A stretch of 64,000 nucleotides of DNA from a marine gamma proteobacterium HTCC2080 (GTDB taxonomy: Bacteria > Pseudomonadota > Gammaproteobacteria > Pseudomonadales > Halieaceae). The stretch lies in assembly GCA_000169115.1 (NCBI GenBank), contig AAVV01000002.1, forward strand, positions 124,001-188,000, given 5' to 3'. Shown in pieces: positions 53,421-63,022 of the stretch. Both the position numbers and the translations under genes were made by a program. Position 1 is the first letter of the stretch, and the number at the start of each line of letters is the position of its first letter. A model generated the notes under the pieces. The model worked only from the letters and a program-made list of their open reading frames with translations, ran no database searches and was not told the origin of the DNA.

Positions 53421-54227
53421 TTAACGGACGTCAAAAAAACGCTGTATGAGCTGCCCGGCGATTGATTGCGGGGGCGGTATTGTCGGCAGATCGTTACGGC
53501 TGTACCAATCCGCATGGGCAATTTCGAGTGGATCAATAACAATGTCACCCTCAGCATAATCTGCAAAAAAGCCCAACATCAGCTGACTGGGAAAAGGCCA
53601 GGGTTGAGAGGTAACGTAACGTACGTTAGTAACGCTGATACCCACCTCCTCCTGCACTTCACGAATCACGGCCTGTTCGGCCGACTCGCCCGGCTCAATG
53701 AACCCCGCAAGGGTACTATGAAATCCCGTCGCACGTCCGGCAGCTGTCGCCAATAACAACTGGTCTCCTTTGCCCACTGCGACAATTACACAAGGGTTCA
53801 GTCTTGGATAAGCACTATGCCCACACGCCGTACAAGCCAGGGCTTTGCCCCCATCAGTGGGTGCTGTGATGGCACTGCATCGACCGCAAAACTTGTGATC
53901 TCGCTCCCAGGACAGCATTTGCAGGGCCCGTCCGTAGGCGGCAAATACCGCATCTGGAACGCGTCCGAAGAGTGAATACAGGCTGCCAGACAAATGCTCC
54001 ATGGCATCGAGGTCTTGAGAATCTACCTCGACGACATAGCTGGGCGTGCCCGCCCAATAACCCAGAGGGGCTCCGACACCTATCTTGCCAAAAGCGTGCT
54101 CGACTTCACGTCGCAGCCAAAACTGATCTGGAGGGCGTCGCAGGGAGACTACCGCATTCTCTTTGACGAAGATAAAAACGTAGTCTTCATCAGATGGTGT
54201 CTCATCGACGGTTTTAATTTCAAGCAT
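53421..54227 (-). CDS. nudC: NAD(+) diphosphatase NudC
   Basis: Nudix hydrolase that cleaves NAD(H) and removes the NAD cap from RNA. The 268-aa protein has the zinc ribbon CGRCSA and CTACGH followed by YPRLNPCVIVAV, the Nudix box GFIEPGESAEQAVIREVQEEVG, and SQPWPFPSQLMLGF, the NudC-specific SQPWPFPxS segment. The ATG at 54227 gives the usual N-terminal domain. It precedes sohB on the same strand with 36 bases between, so the two are probably co-transcribed. Confidence 0.95.
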   Translation of the reverse strand: MLEIKTVDETPSDEDYVFIFVKENAVVSLRRPPDQFWLRREVEHAFGKIGVGAPLGYWAGTPSYVVEVDSQDLDAMEHLSGSLYSLFGRVPDAVFAAYGRALQMLSWERDHKFCGRCSAITAPTDGGKALACTACGHSAYPRLNPCVIVAVGKGDQLLLATAAGRATGFHSTLAGFIEPGESAEQAVIREVQEEVGISVTNVRYVTSQPWPFPSQLMLGFFADYAEGDIVIDPLEIAHADWYSRNDLPTIPPPQSIAGQLIQRFFDVR

Positions 54228-54400
54228 GGCTTACTCTCCTAGGCCGCCGCATAGTAGGAATACCCGAGGTAAGACACAACCCAGCGATTGCACGTAAATA
54301 AGGTATCAATTCTGTTTTTTTTCCCTACACTCTGTGGATCTCATCGTTTTCTACGGTTTCAACGTATTAACCCCAACAAATAACAATACAAGGCTTTTCC

Positions 54401-55906
54401 ATGCAAGAATCAGCGAGTCAGGCTTTTTGGCACAACTTTTTGGGATCCTCACCCACGTGGTACAAACAGGCCATTATTGGCTTTTTAGTACTGAACCCCA
54501 TTTTACTCGCTGTTGCAGGCCCATTCATAACCGGTTGGGTATTGATCGGCGAGTTTATCTTCACCCTCGCCTTGGCGCTGCGCTGTTATCCGCTGCAGCC
54601 CGGCGGATTACTTGCCATTGAGGCAATTGTCATCGGTATGGCCGACCCCCACACCGTGTACCACGAAACTGCGGCAAATTTTGAGGTCATTCTGCTACTG
54701 ATGTTTATGGTGGCGGGCATTTACTTCATGAAAGACCTGCTGCTCTTTATGTTTACCAAAATCCTACTCAACGTTAGATCGAAGAAGGTGCTATCACTCC
54801 TTTTTTCCCTTGTGGCCGCTGTACTATCAGCATTCTTAGATGCCCTGACCGTCACAGCCGTTCTTATCAGCGTTAGCGTCGGCTTCTATTCGGTGTATCA
54901 CAAGGTCGCCTCAGGTAAGCACCATGGTGAAGATGATCATGATCACGCCGATGATGAGAGCGTCCATGACAATCATCGCGAAGACTTGGAGAACTTTCGA
55001 TCATTTCTCAGAAGCCTAATGATGCACGGCGCGGTGGGTACCGCCCTTGGCGGCGTTTGCACGCTAGTGGGCGAACCGCAGAATCTGCTAATCGCCACTG
55101 TAGCTGGCTGGGATTTCATAGAATTCTTCCTTTTAATGGCGCCTGTGACCATGCCGGTACTCGCCATGGGTTTACTAACCTGTTTACTTTTGGAGGTGAC
55201 GGGCTCCTTCGGCTATGGAGCTCAATTACCGTCTCGAGTTCGAACCGTGCTTGAAGAGTTTCAAGAAGGCGAGATGGCAAAAGCGACTCCACGAAGTAAC
55301 GCCAAATTAGTTATTCAAGCAAGTGTCGCTGTTATATTGGTGATCGGACTAGCCCTGCACCTGGCCGCAGTGGGACTTATAGGTCTGTTGGTTATTGTTT
55401 TACTTACGGCCTTCAACGGCATTACTGAAGAGCACCAAATTGGACATGCTTTTGAAGAGGCCTTGCCCTTTACCGCGCTGCTCGTAGTTTTCTTCGCCAT
55501 TGTCGCGGTGATACACGAGCAACACTTATTTACTCCAGTCATTGACTGGGTACTGCACCTCGATGCGAGCATTCGGCCCTCAATGTTTTTTATTGCCAAT
55601 GGCGTTTTATCGATGATTTCTGACAACGTTTTCGTCGCCACGGTTTACATTAATGAAGTCAAGGCAGCACTTGATGCGGGCGAAATCACTCGGGCTGAGT
55701 TCGACAGCCTGGCGGTTGCGATTAATACGGGAACAAACTTGCCGAGTGTTGCCACCCCTAATGGGCAAGCCGCGTTTTTATTCTTACTGACTTCAGCTGT
55801 CGCACCGTTAATTCGGCTATCCTACGGTCGCATGGTCGTAATGGCACTACCTTATACAGTAGTGCTCGGCTCTGTTGGCCTCGCTGGGGTCTATCTGTTC
55901 ATCTAA
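54401..55906 (+). CDS. nhaB: Na+/H+ antiporter NhaB
   Basis: Inner-membrane sodium/proton antiporter, 501 aa (E. coli 513). The N-terminus [49 protein letters not shown] and [14 protein letters not shown] are typical for NhaB, as are [11 protein letters not shown] and [25 protein letters not shown] further on. About ten helices are visible. A cytoplasmic-loop stretch near residue 170-195 is rich in His and Asp ([20 protein letters not shown]). Such an antiporter fits a marine, sodium-rich habitat. It converges on dnaQ, separated by a strong hairpin. Confidence 0.95.
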   Translation: MQESASQAFWHNFLGSSPTWYKQAIIGFLVLNPILLAVAGPFITGWVLIGEFIFTLALALRCYPLQPGGLLAIEAIVIGMADPHTVYHETAANFEVILLLMFMVAGIYFMKDLLLFMFTKILLNVRSKKVLSLLFSLVAAVLSAFLDALTVTAVLISVSVGFYSVYHKVASGKHHGEDDHDHADDESVHDNHREDLENFRSFLRSLMMHGAVGTALGGVCTLVGEPQNLLIATVAGWDFIEFFLLMAPVTMPVLAMGLLTCLLLEVTGSFGYGAQLPSRVRTVLEEFQEGEMAKATPRSNAKLVIQASVAVILVIGLALHLAAVGLIGLLVIVLLTAFNGITEEHQIGHAFEEALPFTALLVVFFAIVAVIHEQHLFTPVIDWVLHLDASIRPSMFFIANGVLSMISDNVFVATVYINEVKAALDAGEITRAEFDSLAVAINTGTNLPSVATPNGQAAFLFLLTSAVAPLIRLSYGRMVVMALPYTVVLGSVGLAGVYLFI

Positions 55907-55916
55907 GACAGCTTAA

Positions 55917-55944
55917 AGCAAAGCAGCAGTGCTGCTGCTTTGCT
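55917..55944. terminator. Bidirectional hairpin between nhaB and dnaQ
   Basis: Perfect 13-bp inverted repeat AGCAAAGCAGCAG / CTGCTGCTTTGCT with a two-base centre, lying between the two converging stop codons. There is no long T run on either strand, so it may act as an RNA-stabilising or rho-assisted end. Confidence 0.55.
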
Positions 55945-55960
55945 CGCTCTTGCATATATC

Positions 55961-56680
55961 TCAGTGTTCTCGCCAGAGAACCGCGCCACCACTGTGGGTG
56001 GCTATCTGATCGAGACGGTTCTCGTGGCGGCTCAGCTCTGCAGCCGTAGCATTAATCACTGGCAAAGGCTTACGCTCTGAACTTAGTCGCCTAATTCCTC
56101 TTGCTCCAAGTCCACTGCCACCCTCTTCACTTGGCTCATCATGCAAGCCCAACGATGTTTGACCCCCAGTCATTATTAGAAAAACGTCTGCTAGTATTTC
56201 AGCATCGAGCAGCGCTCCGTGCAGAGTTCGAGACGCGTTATCCACGTGGTAGCGCTGACACAACGCGTCAAGGCTATTCCTTTGGCCGGGGTGTTTTGAG
56301 CGAGCCAACGTCAGGGTGTCAACAATCGAGCACAACGCCGAGGTGCTAGGATGATCGCGATTGAAACGAGCCAACTCAGCATCTATGAAGCCGACGTCAA
56401 AGGGCGCGTTATGAATAATCAGCTCAGCACCGTCAATGAAGGTAACAAAATCATTGGCGATACGGTCAAAGGTGGGCTTGTCAGCCAAAAATTCTGGCGT
56501 AATGCCATGGACCGCTAAAGCACCTGCGTCGATGTCGCGCTCTGGCTGAATGTATTGATGAAAATGACGCCCCGTTAACCGCCGATTGATCAATTCAACG
56601 CACCCTATCTCAATAATCCGGTGCCCTTGGCTAACCTCTAAGCCCGTGGTCTCAGTGTCAAGCACCACCTGTCGTTTCAT
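55961..56680 (-). CDS. dnaQ: DNA polymerase III epsilon subunit (3'-5' proofreading exonuclease)
   Basis: 239-aa DEDDh exonuclease. Exo I is [21 protein letters not shown], Exo [16 protein letters not shown], and Exo [18 protein letters not shown]. The C-terminal part after SEEGGSG carries the alpha-binding tail. Its ATG overlaps the rnhA stop (ATGA), so the two genes are coupled; in E. coli they are adjacent but divergent. The order gloB / methyltransferase-rnhA-dnaQ is conserved across gammaproteobacteria. Confidence 0.96.
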   Translation of the reverse strand: MKRQVVLDTETTGLEVSQGHRIIEIGCVELINRRLTGRHFHQYIQPERDIDAGALAVHGITPEFLADKPTFDRIANDFVTFIDGAELIIHNAPFDVGFIDAELARFNRDHPSTSALCSIVDTLTLARSKHPGQRNSLDALCQRYHVDNASRTLHGALLDAEILADVFLIMTGGQTSLGLHDEPSEEGGSGLGARGIRRLSSERKPLPVINATAAELSRHENRLDQIATHSGGAVLWREH

Positions 56681-57114
56681 CGCTGCAACTCCGCTATGCC
56701 CTTATTCGCAAGCATATCCGCGAGCTCATTTTCCGGGTGGCCACTGTGACCCTTAACCCAATGCCAATTGACCTCGTGACGCGCGACTTGCGCTTTTAAG
56801 GCCTGCCATAAATCTTGATTTTTTACCGGCTTTTTAGCGGCGGTTCGCCAACCGTTTCGCTCCCAGTTTTCCATCCAGCGAGTCACACCATCTTTGACAT
56901 AGGTCGAGTCGGTTGTGAGCTCCACTGTGCACGCTTCTTTCAAAGCTGCGAGGGCCTCTATCGCAGCGGTCAATTCCATACGGTTGTTTGTAGTTGCACC
57001 ATCTCCACCGAAGATTTCACGAGACTGATTATCCATCCTCAGCAGCACGCCCCATCCCCCAGGTCCTGGGTTTCCCTTGCAAGCACCATCTGTAAAAGCT
57101 TCAACGACTTTCAT
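56677..57114 (-). CDS. rnhA: Ribonuclease HI
   Basis: Degrades the RNA strand of RNA-DNA hybrids. The 145-aa protein has the catalytic residues in [17 protein letters not shown] (Asp), [13 protein letters not shown] (Glu), [12 protein letters not shown] (Asp) and [15 protein letters not shown] (His/Asp). Its ATG overlaps the stop of the upstream methyltransferase gene by four bases and its stop overlaps the start of dnaQ. Confidence 0.97.
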   Translation of the reverse strand: MKVVEAFTDGACKGNPGPGGWGVLLRMDNQSREIFGGDGATTNNRMELTAAIEALAALKEACTVELTTDSTYVKDGVTRWMENWERNGWRTAAKKPVKNQDLWQALKAQVARHEVNWHWVKGHSGHPENELADMLANKGIAELQR

Positions 57115-57923
57115 TTGCCAGGTCTCAGTGGGCTACGTGAGGCAGATCCCCGCCTACCCACCACGGAATTTGGCACAGACAACCCCATAAGGCGTGCACG
57201 CGTACGTTCGAAAGAATGCATTTTAGTATTACCTCTTACCAGCTTGTCAGCGAAAATCATGTAGGTGGAACCGAACGGGATATTATGGTCGACCAACCAT
57301 TCATCAACGCTAACAAGCCAACGTGTCCATCGGCTACTGCCAGCAGCAGGAACGACCAACTTATGTCTAACCGGCGCGATAGCAAACTCCAACAACGTCA
57401 ACCAATCTTCTAACCGTCGTAACCCCGGCGCTCGGGCATGTTCTGAGCGATAGCCTGTCACTAAACGAGCCAAGCGATGCCACAATCCACTAATACTCCA
57501 ACCGTTAGTGCCCACAATGAGCAAATGCCCATGAGGAGTCAGAACACGATGAACCTCGCGCAACAGCTGATGTGGATGTGCGCTCAAATCTAAGGCGTTT
57601 AGAACCACCACCACATCGACAGACTCAGTCTCTAATGGCAGTTCCTCATCGTGGGCATACACCCCCGTATACCCCTTGCGAAGCTGCTGGTCGCGGTCTA
57701 GAACCTGTAGGACGCGGCGTACCCGGGTCATTTCGCTGATTGGAATATCGGTATTTGGCCCGATGACCAGCAGATTATATCCAAACCACTGATCGAGGAT
57801 CACCCCCATGTCTTTGTTCAGCTGCTCCCTCAGTCGCTTGCCAAGAGGGCTAGTTGAATACCACTGCTCGAGAACAGCGCGAGGTGGTGCTTCAGGGCGG
57901 ATTGTAAAGAAACGATGCATCAT
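57111..57923 (-). CDS. SAM-dependent methyltransferase (YafS-like)
   Basis: Class I methyltransferase, about 270 aa. The Rossmann core has [13 protein letters not shown] (motif I position), [45 protein letters not shown], the common motif IV-V stretch, and then a C-terminal basic region. Motif I lacks the usual GxGxG, as in YafS-like proteins. Start is the ATG pair at 57923/57920. It is divergent from gloB across 72 bp and coupled to rnhA, the same neighbours as yafS in E. coli. The substrate is unknown. Confidence 0.82.
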   Translation of the reverse strand: MMHRFFTIRPEAPPRAVLEQWYSTSPLGKRLREQLNKDMGVILDQWFGYNLLVIGPNTDIPISEMTRVRRVLQVLDRDQQLRKGYTGVYAHDEELPLETESVDVVVVLNALDLSAHPHQLLREVHRVLTPHGHLLIVGTNGWSISGLWHRLARLVTGYRSEHARAPGLRRLEDWLTLLEFAIAPVRHKLVVPAAGSSRWTRWLVSVDEWLVDHNIPFGSTYMIFADKLVRGNTKMHSFERTRARLMGLSVPNSVVGRRGSASRSPLRPGK

Positions 57924-57995
57924 GGCACGATAGCGGTACCCGGGTGGTTGCGGCAACCCCCTTCCCAGAACACTCTACAGGCAACGAGATCAATT

Positions 57996-58763
57996 ATGAC
58001 TGCAGCGTTAAAAATAGAGCCCATTCCCGCATTTTCAGACAATTACATATGGTTACTGCACGACGACACTAATGCGGTAGTCGTTGATCCCGGCGACGCA
58101 CAAGTCGTTCTAGCGGCTCTGTCTAAACGAAACCTATCACTTCAAAGTATTTTGATTACTCACCATCACTTTGATCATGTTGGAGGCATTGCTGCACTCA
58201 CAGAAGCCACGCACTGCGAGGTCTGGGGGCCTACGAACCCCAAAATAACTCCGGTGACCCACCGCGTAAAAGAAGGCGATACCCTTCAGGTCTTAGGGGA
58301 GCCAATGCATGTGTTAGAGGTGCCAGGACACACTCTGGACCATATCGCTTATCTGGGCGAAGGGGTCTTATTCTGCGGTGATACGCTATTTGCGGGCGGC
58401 TGTGGCCGAGTGTTCGAAGGAACTCATCCAATGATGAGAAGCTCTTTAGCGAAGCTCAGGGGTCTGGATCCAGAAACAAAAGTCTACTGTGCCCACGAAT
58501 ATACAATCGCGAATCTGCAGTTTGCCCTTGCCGCCGATCCTCACAACGCGACTCTGGCAGAACGAATGCAACTGTGCTCATCACTAAGAGAGCGAAACAT
58601 TCCCACGGTGCCGTCGTTACTAGCTGACGAAATTGCCACGAATCCTTTTCTCCGCTGGGATGCACCCAGTGTGGTGGAAAATTTGGCTGCGGCGTCAAGA
58701 TTAAAAAGCCCTCAAAGCGATGATGTCTTTGCCGGTCTCCGGCAATGGAAGGATACTTTCTGA
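57996..58763 (+). CDS. gloB: Hydroxyacylglutathione hydrolase (glyoxalase II)
   Basis: Hydrolyses S-lactoylglutathione to lactate and glutathione in methylglyoxal detoxification. The 255-aa MBL-fold protein opens IEPIPAFSDNYIWLL, has the binuclear metal motif ITHHHFDHVGG, VPGHTLDHIAYL, FCGDTLFAGGCGRVFEG and CAHEYTIANLQFAL, all diagnostic for GloB. The ATG at 57996 agrees with the family N-terminus. It is divergent from the YafS-like gene. Confidence 0.96.
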   Translation: MTAALKIEPIPAFSDNYIWLLHDDTNAVVVDPGDAQVVLAALSKRNLSLQSILITHHHFDHVGGIAALTEATHCEVWGPTNPKITPVTHRVKEGDTLQVLGEPMHVLEVPGHTLDHIAYLGEGVLFCGDTLFAGGCGRVFEGTHPMMRSSLAKLRGLDPETKVYCAHEYTIANLQFALAADPHNATLAERMQLCSSLRERNIPTVPSLLADEIATNPFLRWDAPSVVENLAAASRLKSPQSDDVFAGLRQWKDTF

Positions 58764-58919
58764 TCTATCGATGCGCGACTGGCTGTGTGCTACCACTGGG
58801 TGTAAGTGCTACTGTAAGCTCTGGAGAAAACCGCCGTCGCAAGCTTCTCGCACTTGACTGGTGGCCGTTTAGATGCCGTTACCGCGAGCTAATCAACCGT
58901 TTTTACAGAAGGAAAAAAC

Positions 58920-59531
58920 ATGAAATTTTTGAGTAATGTATTTGCTGTGATATTGGCACTCTCTACTTCGGCGCTGCACGCGGCGCATCACGAGGGTGAC
59001 CATGGTGCAGGTCATAGCATGCCAAAGGCTGAAGGCACGCGATCCGTAGTGGCAATGATAGAAGCTGAAATTTCAGCAATTGACCTTGCAACAAAAGAGG
59101 TCACTCTTGTGGGTCCACAGGGCCAGCACATTACGATTGTGGCGCAAGAAAAGGTCGTCAACGTCTCAGACCTTAGCGTGGGGGATCGAGTTGCGGCAGA
59201 ATATTTAGCGTCATTGCACGGCGAGGTTCGCGAGCCTACCGAAGAGGAGCTGGCCAACCCATGGATTGTTTTAGAAGACGGCATCATTGATGAAAATCCT
59301 GCTCACCCCGCAGTTGGCGCTGCCAGACAAATACGCGCTGTGTGCTCAATCGAGGCTTTTGACGCTGCGATTGGTTTTGTAATGATTAAGGACAGCCGGG
59401 GTAAAATGCATACAGTCGAAGGCATCCCTGCTGCTAAGTTTGAAGGAATCTCGCTCGGGGAAACTATGGTCGTTGTCTATACGGAAGCTCTCGCGATTGC
59501 GATCCAGAAGCTCTCTGATTCTGGCATGTAA
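58920..59531 (+). CDS. His-rich periplasmic protein of unknown function
   Basis: 203 aa. The signal peptide ends after LHA (LSNVFAVILALSTSALHA). The mature N-terminus AHHEGDHGAGHSMPK is rich in histidine and could bind copper, nickel or zinc. The rest has two beta-rich modules: VVAMIEAEISAIDLATKEVTLVG and VCSIEAFDAAIGFVMIKDS, each with the pattern of an OB-like or DUF5666-like metal/ligand-binding domain. GAAGGA precedes the ATG. No operon partner is evident; the next gene starts 125 bases on. Function unknown. Confidence 0.7.
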   Translation: MKFLSNVFAVILALSTSALHAAHHEGDHGAGHSMPKAEGTRSVVAMIEAEISAIDLATKEVTLVGPQGQHITIVAQEKVVNVSDLSVGDRVAAEYLASLHGEVREPTEEELANPWIVLEDGIIDENPAHPAVGAARQIRAVCSIEAFDAAIGFVMIKDSRGKMHTVEGIPAAKFEGISLGETMVVVYTEALAIAIQKLSDSGM

Positions 59532-59656
59532 ACTGCAGCCAGTCCTATTACCTGTGCGGCCACGAGAGAAGTCCTGTGGCTGCATTGGTGCGCTGGCCAT
59601 GCCTGTGCATCTGCGTAAAGTTCTCGGCTGATGCCCGCCCCGAACTCCGCTCAGCG

Positions 59657-60448
59657 ATGACAACTATTGGTTCGGGTACCCGTGTCGCAACAACACCCCT
59701 CTCGCATTATGCTGCAGGCGGAGCGGTTCACCGTAGCCGGCGCTTTTTGCGTACAACAGTCACTAAAATCATCGGATTCGCCCTTCTCATCTGTGCTTGC
59801 CATTATACGGCGGCACAAAAAGCCGGAGACACTTTCACACCTAGCCCGGGGCAAACACCCTACCCTGAAATTATTCGATTAAAAATAGCACTGAAGCGAA
59901 ACGACGGTACCCATGCTTACCACGTCACCGAGGATTGTTCTGGCACGTTAGTTAATCGGAACACGGGCATGATTGTCACGGCTTGGCATTGCTTCGATGG
60001 AAGTATTGATCTTACGCAACCTCCAAAAGCATGGTTACAAGGAGCGTGGCAAGCGCTGAGACTCGCAGCCAGCGGAGGCGCAATGAAAAATGACTGGGCG
60101 ATTGCTTATTTAATCGACCCAAGCGTTGTTGATGGTCCTGCAATGCCCTTTGCTCTTGGCAACTTAAATGCCGGCATGCAGATTCGCATGGCCGGTTATC
60201 AGCGCACCGACGTTACTCACGATGACACCCAATGGCGACAAGTTAAAACCACTTGTGAAGTCACGCGTCACAGCGACTATTGGATCGAATCAAATTGCAA
60301 ACTCAACGAGGGTGCCTCGGGGGGCGCTGTCACGCGCATTCAGGCAGGTAAGGAACACCTTGTCGGCATTATTTCAGCAAGATCTCCCACGGGTGGCGTT
60401 TGGTTTGTGCCGTTATCCAAGCTGGGAGCTTATCTCTCCCCACCATGA
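59657..60448 (+). CDS. Exported trypsin-like serine protease
   Basis: Chymotrypsin-fold protease with intact triad: His in GMIVTAWHCFDG, Asp in MKNDWAIAYL and Ser in LNEGASGGAVTR. CSGTLVNR is the first conserved strand pair. The signal segment TKIIGFALLICACHYTAA lies about 36 residues after the ATG at 59657, so the n-region is long; a non-ATG start closer to it is possible. At about 260 aa it lacks PDZ domains and is a simple S1-type domain like V8/glutamyl endopeptidase relatives. Its end overlaps bolA on the other strand by 19 bases. Substrate unknown. Confidence 0.75.
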   Translation: MTTIGSGTRVATTPLSHYAAGGAVHRSRRFLRTTVTKIIGFALLICACHYTAAQKAGDTFTPSPGQTPYPEIIRLKIALKRNDGTHAYHVTEDCSGTLVNRNTGMIVTAWHCFDGSIDLTQPPKAWLQGAWQALRLAASGGAMKNDWAIAYLIDPSVVDGPAMPFALGNLNAGMQIRMAGYQRTDVTHDDTQWRQVKTTCEVTRHSDYWIESNCKLNEGASGGAVTRIQAGKEHLVGIISARSPTGGVWFVPLSKLGAYLSPP

Positions 60449-60738
60449 CACTTCGGTGAGTCCGGTGCACTCAGACCTTCCTGCCACTCATCGGGTGTAA
60501 ACAAATGTAACGCCAGCGCATGCACCGGCCCTGCCAGCAGATCCTTTAAAACCTCATAGACCAATTGGTGCCTTCGTACCTTCCGCAAGCCGTTAAAGCT
60601 TTGGCTTACAGCTGTAACTTTAAAATGTGTTTCAGAGCCTTCAGGCACGTTGTGCATAAAGCTTTCATTTATAACCTCTAGCTGAAGCGGCGTCAGTCTA
60701 TCAGCGAGGCTTAATTCTATTTTCTCTTGCACTACCAT
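60430..60738 (-). CDS. bolA: BolA family protein
   Basis: 102-aa BolA-fold protein, a partner of monothiol glutaredoxins in Fe-S and stress regulation. Motifs are LQLEVINESFMHNVPEGSETHFKVTAVS, the invariant-histidine region, then LRKVRRHQLVYEVLKDLLAGPVHALALHLFTPDEW. I start at the ATG at 60738 because the sequence upstream has no BolA resemblance. It converges with the protease gene with 19 bp of overlap. Confidence 0.93.
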   Translation of the reverse strand: MVVQEKIELSLADRLTPLQLEVINESFMHNVPEGSETHFKVTAVSQSFNGLRKVRRHQLVYEVLKDLLAGPVHALALHLFTPDEWQEGLSAPDSPKCHGGER

Positions 60739-60879
60739 GCCACTATACTTCCCGTTGTTAATTGTATGGTTTCTGTAAGAATCTATCTCATTGCAACTTA
60801 ATGCAAGTTGCCGCATCATTCGACATTGTAGTTGTTTTATTTAAATTAATTTAAGTAAAGACCCACGGCCAGCCAACCC

Positions 60880-61506
60880 ATGGAATCAAATTTCGACATC
60901 TACCTCACCGGAGACATTCTCCCGGGATGCCGGAGGGGTGATGCTGTCGCTGAGTTAGCGCAATTGTTTAATTTAGAGACTGCTATAGCTGATCAGCTTT
61001 TGAATGGCACTAGACGTCGAGTGAAAAAGGGTTGTAATAAAGCCTCAGCACTGCAGTTCCGTAAAATTCTCACGGACGCGGGACTGCAAGTCACGGTGCA
61101 ACGTCAGGCGGTGGCCAATAGCGAAACTTCACACAGAAACGCTCGGCTACCTGAGGAAGCTCAAGAAAAAGCTGTTTTTGAGGCGAAAGCGCCCACCATA
61201 ACCTCAGAGCAGCTTCGAGTGGACCCACGAGACATCGCCGATGTTCCTGTAGATTATGTGCCCATAGACAGGGTCTCCGCACGTCCCAGCAACAAGCCCT
61301 ACGAGGTTGATGTTACAGTCCCTTTAGAGGTGGCGCCCGCCGGAGAGTTATTGATTACCCCGAGCGAAACTGCTGACCCTCCCAGCACGGAAGTGGCGTT
61401 CAATCTTGCTCCAGCAGGTGAAATGATTCCGACGATTAAGCCTGTGCAACAACACGTCACTCCAAAAATTGATCATCTGCAAATGGCGCCCAACAAGGAA
61501 CGCTAA
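60880..61506 (+). CDS. Hypothetical protein with N-terminal 70-residue helical domain, paired with RDD protein
   Basis: 208 aa, probably cytoplasmic. Residues 1-72 follow a pattern I have seen ahead of small membrane domains in gammaproteobacteria: FDIYLTGDILPGCRRGDAV, a helix with LAQLFNLETAIADQLLNGTRRRVKKG, then LQFRKILTDAGLQVTVQ. The rest is low-complexity and proline-rich, with a repeated phrase APAGELLITPSE and APAGEMIPTIKP. The stop codon abuts the start of the RDD gene (TAAATG), so the pair is translated together. The function is unknown; binding to the RDD membrane protein is a reasonable guess. Confidence 0.6.
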   Translation: MESNFDIYLTGDILPGCRRGDAVAELAQLFNLETAIADQLLNGTRRRVKKGCNKASALQFRKILTDAGLQVTVQRQAVANSETSHRNARLPEEAQEKAVFEAKAPTITSEQLRVDPRDIADVPVDYVPIDRVSARPSNKPYEVDVTVPLEVAPAGELLITPSETADPPSTEVAFNLAPAGEMIPTIKPVQQHVTPKIDHLQMAPNKER

Positions 61507-61944
61507 ATGGTAGACCTGTCTAGACGGACTTCATGGCGCCAGTTGCTAGCCATGGTCTACGATATTTTTTTGGTGGCACCATTACTTATGGCAAACGCAT
61601 TTGTGCTTGTGTCAATGTTTGGCCCTACCCAATCGATCTCTGAGCCCGCTGTGCCAGACTGGTTAATGCAAACAACCGCTCTGATCGTAATCACCACTTT
61701 CTTCGTCATCTTCTGGCATAAAAGCGGTCAAACTTTGGGTATGCAGGCATGGCGTATAAAGCTGGTAGATGACCTCGACAGACCCATCAGCGTTAAGCAG
61801 GGTTATATTCGAAGCGCGGCAGCGTGTCTGAGCTTTGTAGCCTTTGGTATGGGTTACTGGTGGATATTATTTCACCCCAAAAGCCGCTCTTGGCACGACA
61901 TAATTTCTAAAACTCACCTAGAAGTGCTACCCAAAAAAGCATAA
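61507..61944 (+). CDS. RDD-family membrane protein
   Basis: 145 aa with three hydrophobic segments (LLAMVYDIFLVAPLLMANAFVLV, TALIVITTFFVIFW, LSFVAFGMGYWWILF). The RDD signatures RRTSWRQLLAMVYDIFL (Arg and the Asp of helix 1) and HKSGQTLGMQAWRIKLVDD are clear, as is the end FHPKSRSWHDIISKTHL. It starts directly after the preceding hypothetical gene and converges on lptG over 16 bases. RDD proteins have been linked to ion exchange in some bacteria; no function is assigned here. Confidence 0.88.
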   Translation: MVDLSRRTSWRQLLAMVYDIFLVAPLLMANAFVLVSMFGPTQSISEPAVPDWLMQTTALIVITTFFVIFWHKSGQTLGMQAWRIKLVDDLDRPISVKQGYIRSAAACLSFVAFGMGYWWILFHPKSRSWHDIISKTHLEVLPKKA

Positions 61945-61960
61945 GCACTTTCTTTAAGTA

Positions 61961-63022
61961 CTAGTTATCTCGGGTTAACAGCCACCCGCCTGCGATCCAA
62001 CAAACACCTATGGGGGCAGCCGCTGCAAGGATAGCGGGCAACCCAAAGATAAGGCTTGCCGGCCCGAAGAAGTCTTGGGAAATACGAAATACAACGCCAA
62101 TAATCACCCCCGTAAAGATACGAGCACCCAGGCTTCCTTCCCTGAGTGGGCCAAAGATAAATGACATAGCCACTAGTACGAGACCCGCCACAGCAAATGG
62201 CTGCAGGACCTTACGCCAGAAAGCGAGCTCAACATCTCGGTACATAAGGCCTTGCTTGCGCAAATACTGTGCATAGGGCCACAGCTCAAGGGTAGGCAAA
62301 CTATCAAGCGCCACAGCCTCCAGCGCTAACAGTTGAGGGGTCACTTCAGTTTCCCAGACCTGCTGAATCAATGCATCCGTCACTGCACGGTCCTGAGTGA
62401 GTTCTGTTCGGGATACTTTTTCAAGCAGCCATTGTCCTCCTTGATAGGTGCCCCGCTCTGCCCGTAAGCTGCGCGTTAACCGGCGCTCCTCGTCGAAAGT
62501 CAGGAGTTGTACACCATGAATGATCCCCCCGCGCTCCACCGCTGAGACATGAATAAATGTGTCGCCATCACGATTCCACACGCCACCTCGCCCAGTAAAG
62601 CTACTTTGTGACCCCTGAGCTAGCGCCTTGTGACTGACGGCAAATTGCTCTGCAACAGGGGATACAAACTCGCCTACTAAAAAACCCAAAACAGCTAATA
62701 ACAGTGCCGGTCTGAGTGTGCCCAAAGCTAACTGGGGCAGTGAGCGGCCAGCAGCTCTAACCACGGTAAGCTCGCTGGTAGCGGCGAGACGCCCAAGTCC
62801 GACAAGGGCTCCGATCAGAGCCGCAAAGGGGACATATTCGTGCAGGCGCCGTGGCAGTGTGAAGGCGACATAAATCAGCGCATCGGTAAAACCATAGTCA
62901 GGTGACAGATCGTCGAGCTCATCGATGACCGAGCTCAACGCATCAAGTCCGACAAGCACCGCCAACACACCCACTGTTGCGCCCAGAACGTTCCCCGCTA
63001 AATAACGATCAAAGCGACCCAT
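61961..63022 (-). CDS. lptG: LPS export permease LptG
   Basis: Inner-membrane subunit of the LptB2FG transporter that extracts lipopolysaccharide and passes it to LptC-A-D. The 353-aa protein has the family N-terminus FDRYLAGNVLGATVGVLAVL, six membrane helices split around a periplasmic beta-jellyroll (about 130-265), and the coupling-helix region ATSELTVVRAAGRSLPQL. Its first 14 bases overlap the end of lptF, the standard lptF-lptG arrangement. Confidence 0.95.
   Translation of the reverse strand: MGRFDRYLAGNVLGATVGVLAVLVGLDALSSVIDELDDLSPDYGFTDALIYVAFTLPRRLHEYVPFAALIGALVGLGRLAATSELTVVRAAGRSLPQLALGTLRPALLLAVLGFLVGEFVSPVAEQFAVSHKALAQGSQSSFTGRGGVWNRDGDTFIHVSAVERGGIIHGVQLLTFDEERRLTRSLRAERGTYQGGQWLLEKVSRTELTQDRAVTDALIQQVWETEVTPQLLALEAVALDSLPTLELWPYAQYLRKQGLMYRDVELAFWRKVLQPFAVAGLVLVAMSFIFGPLREGSLGARIFTGVIIGVVFRISQDFFGPASLIFGLPAILAAAAPIGVCWIAGGWLLTRDN

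Noticed and set aside
58745-58936. 63-codon frame between gloB and the His-rich protein gene
   Set aside because: Overlaps both neighbours and shows no protein-like pattern.
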